From positions 1 through 19,646 of the forward strand of contig JAVBKF010000199.1 of the NCBI GenBank assembly GCA_031554215.1: 19,646 bases of DNA. The letters run 5' to 3'. Below are positions 7,179 through 13,310 of the stretch, piece by piece. The stretch comes from JAVBKE01 sp031554215. Lineage in GTDB: Bacteria; Bacillota; Bacilli; JARBTR01. The notes under the pieces were generated by a model. The model searched no databases, was not told the origin of the DNA, and worked only from the letters and a program-made list of their open reading frames with translations. The translations under genes and the position numbers were made by a program. Position 1 is the stretch's first letter; each line of letters starts with the position of its first letter.

Positions 7179-8129
7179 CTAGCTTCTTTTTTCTGCGAGT
7201 TTCTTCGCTTTCTCTGTATTTGCAAAATGTGATTTTGTACACGCAGTTAGCGCTTCGATCCCTCTTGTCCGAATGATGTCGGCTGCAAATGCATCGACCC
7301 GCGATCCCGCTCCTTTGGGAATGTTTCCGCCAACTGTTTCACTGAGTAAATCCATATGCTTTACGAAGGCGGCACGGGCGATAATGGATGCTGCAGCAAC
7401 CGCAATTGAAATTCCTTCAGCTTTTGTACTAAAGTAAATTGGTGTTTCGCGCATGCCAGTTGTTTTTGTATGGCGAAAATAAACATCGGGCATGCAGAAC
7501 TGGTCAATGAGGAGCGCTTCTGCTTTTACTGGTGCAATTTTTTTTATTAAATTTTGAATGGCTTTTTCGTGAAGCATCGCTTTCATTTTTCCTTGCGTCA
7601 TGCCTTTTGCCTGAACAATGTTGTACTTAGGGTTATCCAGTGTTAATAGACTGAAAGGAATAAACTGCTTTAGCGTGTCTGCAATCAGCAGGATTTGTTT
7701 ATCTGTAAGCTGTTTTGAATCACAAACACCAAATGCCTTGAGCTGAGCAACTTGATCAGGCTTTACAAAGGCAGCTGCTACCGTAATTGGTCCAAAGAAA
7801 TCTCCAGTGCCTGCTTCATCAGAACCAATGGTTTCTAGTGAATCAATTCCTACAGGTGGAACGAAATCATGTTGCATGACGGCCCCGTTCTTGGGCGCTT
7901 TTGCAACCGGTGCTGTGCCGCCATGCCATAGAGCTGCCTCTTCCTCGCAGTCAGGACCTTGAAACATCACTTTTCCTGATTTTATGTATGCGGTAATTGT
8001 CACTGTTCGTACCTTTGCTTGGAAAGCAGCGCCAGACGGTGACGGTTTTACGCAGTATTTTTGATAATGCTGTTTCATTCTGCTAATGACATCTTTTGGG
8101 TAAACATTTACGAATAAATTTTTTGTCAT
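7179..8129 (-). CDS. rnhC: Ribonuclease HIII
   Basis: This enzyme cleaves the RNA strand of RNA-DNA hybrids and helps clear R-loops and Okazaki primers. The product has 316 residues. The N-terminal TBP-like substrate-binding domain that distinguishes RNase HIII from HII occupies about residues 1-90. The RNase H catalytic domain begins at GSDEAGTGDFFGP, with acidic residues D104 and E105. Next come DSKQLTD (137-143) and LIDQF (D209), and the segment EGISIAVAAASIIARAAF completes the active site region. The C-terminus (KKLAEKRS) is ordinary. The ATG at 8129 has GGAGG nine bases upstream on the minus strand. It is divergent from zapA as in B. subtilis and Listeria, with only 72 bases between the two starts. 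Confidence 0.97.
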   Translation of the reverse strand: MTKNLFVNVYPKDVISRMKQHYQKYCVKPSPSGAAFQAKVRTVTITAYIKSGKVMFQGPDCEEEAALWHGGTAPVAKAPKNGAVMQHDFVPPVGIDSLETIGSDEAGTGDFFGPITVAAAFVKPDQVAQLKAFGVCDSKQLTDKQILLIADTLKQFIPFSLLTLDNPKYNIVQAKGMTQGKMKAMLHEKAIQNLIKKIAPVKAEALLIDQFCMPDVYFRHTKTTGMRETPIYFSTKAEGISIAVAAASIIARAAFVKHMDLLSETVGGNIPKGAGSRVDAFAADIIRTRGIEALTACTKSHFANTEKAKKLAEKRS

Positions 8130-8148
8130 CTAGTAAGGCCTCCGTATA

Positions 8149-8177
8149 TTCCAATTGGTTCTATTATTTGATATGAT
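8149..8177 (+). promoter_or_regulatory. zapA-cvpA promoter
   Basis: TTCCAA (8149-8154), a 17-base spacer and extended -10 TGATATGAT (TATGAT at 8172-8177) form a fair promoter with a weak -35. Confidence 0.5.
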
Positions 8178-8197
8178 AGAGGATAGCTTAGTGTAAA
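8168..8197 (-). promoter_or_regulatory. Possible rnhC promoter
   Basis: On the minus strand, TTTACA (8197-8192) and TATCAA (8173-8168) are 18 bases apart. This element overlaps the proposed zapA -10, so the two promoters would compete. The match to consensus is moderate. Confidence 0.35.
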
Positions 8198-8201
8198 AGG
8201 G

Positions 8202-8471
8202 GTGAGTGAACTGAAGCCAAGTATAAAAAATAGGATTGATGTTGAAATCTATGGACAACAATACACGATTGTTGGTAATGAAGCAAATTCTCATATCCGT
8301 AATGTAGCGCATATAGTGCATGATAAAATGAAAGAAATCCATCGTGCAAATACTAGCTTAGACTCAACGAAAGTTGCAGTTCTCACAGCCGTTAATATTA
8401 CTCATGAAAATATTAAGATGCAAGAGAGAATTAAAATACTGGAACAGGAATTAGAATTTTTGAAAAAGTAG
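8202..8471 (+). CDS. zapA: Cell division protein ZapA
   Basis: This small cytoplasmic protein binds and bundles FtsZ filaments, promoting Z-ring formation. It has 89 residues, the Gram-positive family size. The N-terminal globular part has the signature VEIYGQQYTIVGNE, and the C-terminal part from about residue 35 is a long helix (VHDKMKEIHRAN to LEQELEFLKK) expected to form the coiled-coil dimer. No ATG exists in frame. GTG 8202 gives the family N-terminus (MSELKP), but the AAGGGG stretch almost touches it. A CTG at 8211 has better spacing, so the exact start is uncertain. It overlaps no gene, and cvpA follows after nine bases in one operon. Confidence 0.93.
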   Translation: MSELKPSIKNRIDVEIYGQQYTIVGNEANSHIRNVAHIVHDKMKEIHRANTSLDSTKVAVLTAVNITHENIKMQERIKILEQELEFLKK

Positions 8472-8480
8472 AGGTTGAAC

Positions 8481-9008
8481 ATGCTATCATTGCTTATTTT
8501 GGCCATATTGGCTATAGGATTTATTGTCGGTCTTCGTAGGGGGCTTTTGTTGCAACTCATCCATATTGGTGGTTTTGCAATTGCTTTTATTGTAGCGATG
8601 ATTACATACGAACCCCTCAGTGACAGGTTGTTTATGTGGATTCCTTTCCCGTCAGGTGCACTCGATTCATCTGTTGATATGCTGTTTGATTTAAGTAAAG
8701 TAGAGGCGGCGTTCTACAATGCGATTGCATTCATTCTCATCTTTATAGCAGTTAAGATCTTGTTGCAAATTATTGCATCATTATTTGATTTCTTGGCATC
8801 TTTTCCATTACTAAAATCATTTAATCATATTCTTGGTGCGCTTCTGGGCGTTGTAGAATTCTATGTGATTATCTTGATGATTTTATTCGTATTCGCAATG
8901 CTCCCGCTCGATGGCGTGCAGAATGCTATTCAAGGTTCTTTCATGGCAGAACAGATGATTACACACACGCTCATTCTAAGTAATGTGTTTGAGAACTTGT
9001 GGTTCTAG
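8481..9008 (+). CDS. CvpA family membrane protein (YshB-like)
   Basis: This integral membrane protein of 175 residues has about four hydrophobic helices (roughly 1-20, 28-48, 75-100 and 115-143). The GFIVGLRRGLLLQL segment after helix 1 is the recognised start of the CvpA domain. In E. coli CvpA is needed for colicin V production; in Bacilli the equivalent is YshB, whose role is not settled. A TTG at 8475 is in frame, but the ATG at 8481 has GAGG six bases upstream and is preferred. It forms an operon with zapA. In B. subtilis polX and mutS2 follow; here a terminator follows instead and polX is missing. Confidence 0.9.
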   Translation: MLSLLILAILAIGFIVGLRRGLLLQLIHIGGFAIAFIVAMITYEPLSDRLFMWIPFPSGALDSSVDMLFDLSKVEAAFYNAIAFILIFIAVKILLQIIASLFDFLASFPLLKSFNHILGALLGVVEFYVIILMILFVFAMLPLDGVQNAIQGSFMAEQMITHTLILSNVFENLWF

Positions 9009-9101
9009 TCAAATGTAGTTCTAGTCCGTCTCTCAAACAAATGCTGTTTAGGGATGCTGTTGGTAAGAACTGCTAATTGGTTGATCCTACAAAACGGTCA
9101 G

Positions 9102-9143
9102 AGAGACATGGCTAAATGAAAAGGTCTGGTGTCGCTTTTTTTT
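9102..9143 (+). terminator. Probable terminator of zapA-cvpA
   Basis: AGAGACA (9102-9108) pairs with TGTCGCT (9130-9136) at six of seven positions, followed by eight T residues. The loop is 21 bases with little internal pairing. Confidence 0.6.
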
Positions 9144-9264
9144 CTGCTTCTTTAGTTGATGCCGTTTTCACATGCCATTAGCCATGCGAATCAGAAATAT
9201 TCTTGCGCCTCTAAGTAGCATATGAGAAAATTGCAGCAGAATGATTCTCGTACACCGCTTGGTT

Positions 9265-9313
9265 GCCAATCGACGAGCAGACTAGCGCACATGTAGTCTA
9301 CTCATCGATTGGC
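9265..9313. repeat. Long hairpin with 20-base arms in front of mutS2
   Basis: GCCAATCGACGAGCAGACTA (9265-9284) faces TAGTCTACTCATCGATTGGC (9294-9313) across a nine-base loop. As plus-strand RNA there are two C-A mismatches. As minus-strand RNA both become G-U pairs, and the stem pairs over all 20 positions. It ends 43 bases before the mutS2 start. Confidence 0.85.
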
Positions 9314-9356
9314 TATTTTGTTTCTCGCGAAAATAAGTTATAAACGGAGTATACAG

Positions 9357-11714
9357 ATGAAGAAAAAAGTATTAGAAACATTAGAATTTACCAAAGTGAT
9401 TCAGCAACTTGAAGCACATGCTGCGTCCAGTTTGGGTGCAGAGAAATGTTCGCGGCTCGTGCCGTTAACTGATCTTGAGGCTGTACTTGAAGCGCAGAAA
9501 GAAACGGATGAAGCGGCTACTGCTTACCGGCTGAAGGGGTTTGTGCCGCTAGATGGGATTCATGATATTCGTGCACATGTAAAGCGGGCGATGATTAGCG
9601 GGATGCTGAGTCCAAATGAATTAATGGAGATCAGTGCAACCCTGCGGACAACAAGAGGCTTGGTTCGTTTTCTTGGTGAATTTGGCGAAAACGAGACAGA
9701 CTTACCAATACTATCTGGTTATAGAAATAGCCTTGATGCACCAAAGGAACTCAGTATATGCCTTACCGAGGCCATTAGTGAAACTGGGGAAGTTCTCGAC
9801 AGCGCAAGTGACAACTTGCGCTTTTTGCGTCATAAATTACAATCAGATGGCGTTCGTGTCCGTGAAAAGCTAGAAAGTTTACTTCGGTCATCAAGTGTTC
9901 AAAAGATGCTCTCAGATACAATCATTACGATTCGTGGTGATCGTTATGTACTCCCTGTAAAGCTAGAATATCGTCAGCACTTTGGTGGTGTGGTTCATGA
10001 TCAGTCAGCTTCGGGGCAGACTGTGTTTATTGAACCACAATCCGTCCAGCAGTTAAACAATGCACTGTCCGATATTCGTTTGAAAATCCAAATTGAGATT
10101 GATAAGATTTTGTTTAAACTGTCAGCGGCAGTTGCTGAATATGCGGATTCATTATTGCAAAATGTTGAGATTCTTGGTCATATTGACTTTGCATTTGCGA
10201 AAGCAAAGTATGGGAAGGTAATTGGCGGGTCAAGACCGCTTATGAATGATCACGGATTTATTCAATTAAACAAGGCGCGCCATCCTTTTATTCCAATCAA
10301 TGAGGTAGTTGCAAACGATGTTGTCATTGGTGCAGATTATTCAACAATCGTTATTACGGGACCAAATACTGGCGGGAAAACGGTTGCGCTGAAAACGGTC
10401 GGTCTTTGCACACTGATGGCGATGTCAGGTCTCCAGATTCCTGCCCATGACGGCTCAGAAGTGGCTGTGTTTAAGCAAGTGTTTGCTGATGTCGGCGATG
10501 AACAGTCTATTGAGCAAAGTCTCAGTACTTTCTCCTCGCATATGGTGAATATTGTCGAGATACTGGAGGACCTTGACCACGAATCACTCGTATTATTCGA
10601 CGAGCTTGGTGCCGGCACAGACCCAGGGGAGGGGGCAGCCCTAGCGATTGCGATTCTAGATGAGTCAATGAACCGGGGTGCTAGAGTGATTGCGACGACA
10701 CATTACCCAGAGCTCAAAGCCTACGGCTATAACAGGGAAAATGTGATGAATGCCAGTGTTGAATTTGATGTCGAGACACTGAGCCCGACCTATAGACTCC
10801 TAATTGGTATTCCTGGTAAAAGTAACGCCTTTGAAATCTCCCGTAAATTAGGGTTAAACGAGCGATTAATTATCAATGCACGGAAAATGGTTGGTACTGA
10901 TACGAATGCAGTGGAGAATATGATTGTTGCACTTGAACAGGCACGAAATATCGCTGAAGAACATCAAAAAGATGCTGAAGCTCGCCTAGAGGAAGTGACT
11001 TCTCTAAGGGCAGAGCTTGAGAATGCCTTATTGACATATCAAGAACAGAAGGAAACACAGCTAGAAAAGGCGCAAAAAGAGGCAATTGGGATCATTGAGA
11101 AAGCCAAACATGATGCGGATGAAATTATTCGGGAACTCAGAAGTATGCGCCTAAATGCACAAAGCAGCTCCACCGAGAAAGATTGGACGAAGGTGAAAAA
11201 GAGGCTCGATGAGGCGAAACCTGAGACAGTAGTGAAAGAGTCTGTTAAGATGAGGAAGAAGCACTTGCCGAGTTTTGAAGCAGGTGATGATGTCATTGTT
11301 TTGTCCCTAGATCAGCAAGGGGTTTTGTTAGAACGAAGCGGGGCAGATGCATGGACTGTGCAGCTAGGAATCATGAAAATGAAGGTTGCTATCACCGATA
11401 TGACCTTAGTCAATAAGGCGAAGAAGCCAGAGATGAGACAAGTGACAATTTTACGTGGTAAATCAACGCCTGTTACATCTAAGCTTGATTTACGCGGGGA
11501 ACGGTATGAAGCTGCACTGATGCGGCTTGAGAAGTTCCTTGATGATGCATTGCTTGCGAATTACCCATCTGTTTCGATTATCCATGGTCATGGTACTGGT
11601 GCATTGCGCCAGGGTGTCCATCAATATTTAAAAAGACATCGTGCTGTGAAAAGCTATCGTTTTGGCGGTCAAGGCGAAGGTGGTATGGGTGCAACAATCG
11701 TTGAACTGAAGTAA
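9357..11714 (+). CDS. mutS2: MutS2 (endonuclease/ATPase with Smr domain)
   Basis: This MutS paralogue lacks the mismatch-recognition domain. It is linked to suppression of recombination and, in B. subtilis, to rescue of collided ribosomes. The start ATG 9357 has CGGAG seven bases upstream and gives 785 residues, the same length as B. subtilis MutS2 as I recall it. The MutS core/lever region occupies about 1-300. Walker A GPNTGGKT is at 335-342 and Walker B LVLFDE has D415-E416, followed by the signature region GAGTDPGEGAALA. A long charged coiled coil spans about 515-620 (KOW-like linker after it). The Smr nuclease domain is at about 709-785, with LDLRGERYEA and HGHGTG (743-748). An in-frame start at 9309 lies inside the upstream hairpin and is not credible. 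Confidence 0.97.
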   Translation: MKKKVLETLEFTKVIQQLEAHAASSLGAEKCSRLVPLTDLEAVLEAQKETDEAATAYRLKGFVPLDGIHDIRAHVKRAMISGMLSPNELMEISATLRTTRGLVRFLGEFGENETDLPILSGYRNSLDAPKELSICLTEAISETGEVLDSASDNLRFLRHKLQSDGVRVREKLESLLRSSSVQKMLSDTIITIRGDRYVLPVKLEYRQHFGGVVHDQSASGQTVFIEPQSVQQLNNALSDIRLKIQIEIDKILFKLSAAVAEYADSLLQNVEILGHIDFAFAKAKYGKVIGGSRPLMNDHGFIQLNKARHPFIPINEVVANDVVIGADYSTIVITGPNTGGKTVALKTVGLCTLMAMSGLQIPAHDGSEVAVFKQVFADVGDEQSIEQSLSTFSSHMVNIVEILEDLDHESLVLFDELGAGTDPGEGAALAIAILDESMNRGARVIATTHYPELKAYGYNRENVMNASVEFDVETLSPTYRLLIGIPGKSNAFEISRKLGLNERLIINARKMVGTDTNAVENMIVALEQARNIAEEHQKDAEARLEEVTSLRAELENALLTYQEQKETQLEKAQKEAIGIIEKAKHDADEIIRELRSMRLNAQSSSTEKDWTKVKKRLDEAKPETVVKESVKMRKKHLPSFEAGDDVIVLSLDQQGVLLERSGADAWTVQLGIMKMKVAITDMTLVNKAKKPEMRQVTILRGKSTPVTSKLDLRGERYEAALMRLEKFLDDALLANYPSVSIIHGHGTGALRQGVHQYLKRHRAVKSYRFGGQGEGGMGATIVELK

Positions 11715-11789
11715 ATTCACGTGAGGTTGTGCCAATTACGCACGTCCCTAGGTGCCTAGCTGGAAAACAATAAACTTGGGGGCGATGAA

Positions 11790-11870
11790 GTGGAGAAGCT
11801 AGCAAAGTGGATGTTCGGATTCTGTGCAGTATTTTTACTTGCTGGAGTGTCCTATTTAATGCTGATGTAG
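11790..11870 (+). CDS. Possible small single-helix membrane peptide (or remnant)
   Basis: This is a 26-codon frame starting with GTG, with a G-rich stretch (11778-11782) seven bases upstream. The product is a short basic N-terminus (MEKLAKW) followed by a continuous hydrophobic helix (MFGFCAVFLLAGVSYLMLM) ending at the stop. I do not recognise it. In the same phase, after stops at 11868, 11874 and 11877, another hydrophobic stretch reads LLLASAAICQIVLVFAASY before a stop at 12000. The pair may be the two helices of a decayed small membrane protein. It could also be chance. Confidence 0.3.
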   Translation: MEKLAKWMFGFCAVFLLAGVSYLMLM

Positions 11871-12042
11871 ATTTAATAAAGATGCAAGGTTCACACACAC
11901 ACGAGAACAAAGGTACGAAAATGTCGCCGATTGTTGCTTGCATCAGCAGCGATTTGTCAGATCGTTTTAGTTTTTGCTGCCAGCTATGTACTGCGCTTTT
12001 GAGATGCTCGAGGGAAGGTTTTTTCTCGCGGGTATCAACGGT

Positions 12043-12071
12043 TTGCCATTCGTTTTTTTATTGAATATAAT
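12043..12071 (+). promoter_or_regulatory. ylaL promoter
   Basis: TTGCCA (12043-12048) and a perfect TATAAT (12066-12071) are separated by 17 bases, 39 bases before the ylaL ATG. Confidence 0.8.
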
Positions 12072-12110
12072 ATAAATGGATTTGAAACTTGATTTCTAAG
12101 GGGTGTTGAG

Positions 12111-12566
12111 ATGCCAAATAAGGTCGAAAAACAACTTGTAGATTCACTTTTTGATGTGTTGCAGTCACCAAGTTTTACGACAATCAGTACGGTTGATTTT
12201 GAAACAGGAGCACCGAATGTTTCATCTATTAGTTGGGTGCTAGCAAAATCAGCAAGCGAGATTTATTTTGCAGTCGATAATCGTTCGCGGATCATTGAAA
12301 ATGTCAAGGCAAACAGGCAGATTGTACTCACGCTATTTGCCGATGAGTCCGTGTTTGCGATTGCTGGAACGACAGAAATCGTCGCTGAGCGACTCGCCAA
12401 TGTCCCACTTAAACTCTCGCTTGTGAAGCTTGTGATCGGTGAAGTGCGTGATGTGATGTTTTATGGATCGAAAATTGTGCAACCACCTGTTTATGATAAA
12501 ACTTATGACAAAGTTGCTGCGGAAAAGTTAGATCGTCAAGTCTTAGCGGCAATGAAAAGCTACTAA
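12111..12566 (+). CDS. ylaL: Pyridoxamine 5'-phosphate oxidase family protein (YlaL-like)
   Basis: This protein of 151 residues has the split-barrel flavin-binding fold of the PNPOx-like superfamily. Visible family features are FTTISTVDFETGAPNVSSISWVLAKSASEIYFAVD in the N-terminal half (quoted in parts: FTTISTVD, PNVSSISW, IYFAVDNRS) and the strand VLTLFADESVFAIAG. It is too short for a true PdxH and lacks an obvious pyridoxal-binding context. It is therefore more likely a flavin- or heme-binding stress protein of unknown substrate. The ATG at 12111 has AAGGGG seven bases upstream, after a strong promoter. Its place two genes before ftsW and next to ylaN matches B. subtilis ylaL, though the glutaminase gene ylaM is absent. 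Confidence 0.82.
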   Translation: MPNKVEKQLVDSLFDVLQSPSFTTISTVDFETGAPNVSSISWVLAKSASEIYFAVDNRSRIIENVKANRQIVLTLFADESVFAIAGTTEIVAERLANVPLKLSLVKLVIGEVRDVMFYGSKIVQPPVYDKTYDKVAAEKLDRQVLAAMKSY

Positions 12567-12606
12567 GTATTGATCGTGGAACTGGAATTTCTTAACCGAT
12601 CTGAAT

Positions 12607-12629
12607 GCTAAATAGTTAGCAAGATTTTT
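12607..12629 (+). terminator. Weak terminator after ylaL
   Basis: A perfect 5-bp stem GCTAA/TTAGC with an ATAG loop is followed by AAGATTTTTA. It is short and AT-rich, so some readthrough into ylaN is likely. Confidence 0.4.
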
Positions 12630-12675
12630 AGAGTTGATTGAAATGAGCTGTGAAAAATAGATAATGAGGGATTCT

Positions 12676-12972
12676 ATGGAGACCGTGGAAATATCGTCAC
12701 AAATACGTGATAAAGCGATTGAACAAATAAAGGCAGATTCAGACAAAATATACCAGTTAATAACAGTTCAACTAGAAAATTTAACGTTACCACAATGTCC
12801 GTTTTATGAAGATATCCTCGACACACAGGTCTATGGATTAACTAAAGAGATCGATTTCGCTGTCCATTTAGGTCTAATGGAAGAACGCGAGGGGAAGGAA
12901 ATTGTCGATTTTCTTGAAAAGGAACTCCTCTATCTGTTTGAAATGTCGATGGACCCACCGCAAACGTCTTGA
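12676..12972 (+). CDS. ylaN: YlaN family protein (DUF1507), iron/Fur-linked
   Basis: This is a small helical cytoplasmic protein. In B. subtilis and Staphylococcus, YlaN is reported to be essential under iron limitation and to act on the iron repressor Fur; I take this from the literature, not from the sequence. The chosen product has 98 residues. Family features are AIEQIKADSDKIYQLI, the hallmark NLTLPQCPFYEDILDTQ, and GLTKEIDFAVHLGL. An ATG at 12664 is in frame but has no ribosome binding site. ATG 12676 has GAGGGA four bases upstream and gives METVEISSQIRDKA, so it is preferred. The gene lies directly before ftsW-pycA, as in Bacillus and Listeria. A T-rich hairpin terminates it. Confidence 0.93.
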   Translation: METVEISSQIRDKAIEQIKADSDKIYQLITVQLENLTLPQCPFYEDILDTQVYGLTKEIDFAVHLGLMEEREGKEIVDFLEKELLYLFEMSMDPPQTS

Positions 12973-13028
12973 ATGCTTGCAACAAAAATGCTGCTGGGAT
13001 TATTGGTTGATGAATATTGTAATTAATC

Positions 13029-13065
13029 AAACTACCTAGATGCCTGTTGCAATTGGTAGTTTTTT
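13029..13065 (+). terminator. Rho-independent terminator of ylaN
   Basis: AAACTACC (13029-13036) pairs with GGTAGTTT (13055-13062) and continues into T residues. Confidence 0.75.
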
Positions 13066-13115
13066 CATATGTCTCAGTTAGTATAGGCCCTTCGCAAGGT
13101 CCTAGCGCCTTGCAC

Positions 13116-13136
13116 TAAGAGAAATAATTTCTCTTA
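13116..13136. promoter_or_regulatory. Perfect 10+1+10 palindrome upstream of ftsW (operator candidate)
   Basis: TAAGAGAAAT, a single central A, then ATTTCTCTTA are perfectly symmetric. The centre is about 50 bases upstream of the predicted ftsW transcription start, a position used by activators. It does not match the Fur, PerR, CodY or LexA consensus as I know them, so the regulator is unknown. Confidence 0.5.
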
Positions 13137-13164
13137 AAACCAACAAGGAAGCGATAATTTATAT

Positions 13165-13170
13165 TATAAT
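13165..13170 (+). promoter_or_regulatory. Probable -10 element for ftsW
   Basis: A perfect TATAAT has no recognisable -35 at 16-18 bases (AACAAG at the 17-base position). That suggests either a weak promoter or dependence on an activator. It would give a leader of about 130 bases. Confidence 0.45.
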
Positions 13171-13175
13171 GGGTT

Positions 13176-13228
13176 ATTAGGTACTCTAGAGGAGACTCAT
13201 TCTTGCTTCTCTCGGTGTATGACCTAAT
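13176..13228 (+). other. 5' hairpin of the ftsW leader
   Basis: ATTAGGT (13176-13182) and ACCTAAT (13222-13228) are perfect complements at the predicted 5' end of the transcript. Inside, GAGA (13192-13195) can pair with TCTC further on. A second possible stem, GCATTAGC with GCTATGGTGC, lies at about 13253-13283. I do not recognise a known riboswitch class. Confidence 0.35.
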
Positions 13229-13310
13229 CAATCCACAACAAATATTTTGATGGCATTAGCCTGTAGCAATCAGCTATGGTGCTTGTTCATTTTCATTAAG
13301 GAAGGCAGTT

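Larger units (their letters stand above)
9009..9356. other. Gap between cvpA and mutS2 where polX is expected
   Basis: These 348 bases hold no gene. They contain a terminator (9102-9143), a 7-bp inverted repeat GTCTCTC (9028-9034)/GAGAGAC (9101-9107), and a long hairpin (9265-9313). No fragment of a polX-like reading frame was recognised. No convincing mutS2 promoter was found. Confidence 0.6.
11715..12110. other. Gap between mutS2 and ylaL
   Basis: This interval holds a possible 26-codon membrane peptide (11790-11870), a second hydrophobic segment in the same phase after three stop codons (about 11910-11999), and the ylaL promoter (12043-12071). No full-length gene is seen. The genes that follow mutS2 in other Bacillales (trxA, or yshE then etfBA) are absent, so this is a synteny junction. 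Confidence 0.5.
12973..13310. other. ylaN-ftsW intergenic region with structured leader
   Basis: These 338 bases hold no gene. In order they contain the ylaN terminator, a GCAAGG/CCTTGC hairpin (13094-13113), a perfect odd palindrome (13116-13136), a -10 TATAAT (13165-13170) and a probable structured 5' untranslated region of ftsW of about 130 bases. Confidence 0.6.

Noticed and set aside
9265..9313. Ordinary rho-independent terminator or T-box leader for mutS2
   Set aside because: The 3' side has only TATTTTG rather than a T tract, and no T-box sequence or AG-bulge motif is present.
9309..9356. N-terminal extension of mutS2 from 9309
   Set aside because: It starts inside the right arm of a hairpin with no ribosome binding site. 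ATG 9357 has CGGAG at good spacing and gives the family length.
11807..12064. 85-codon open frame between mutS2 and ylaL
   Set aside because: No ribosome binding site, cysteine- and serine-rich unnatural composition, and the hydrophobic segments lie in a different phase.
13171..13310. Known riboswitch upstream of ftsW
   Set aside because: I could not match the sequence to any riboswitch core I know, so it is reported only as a structured leader.
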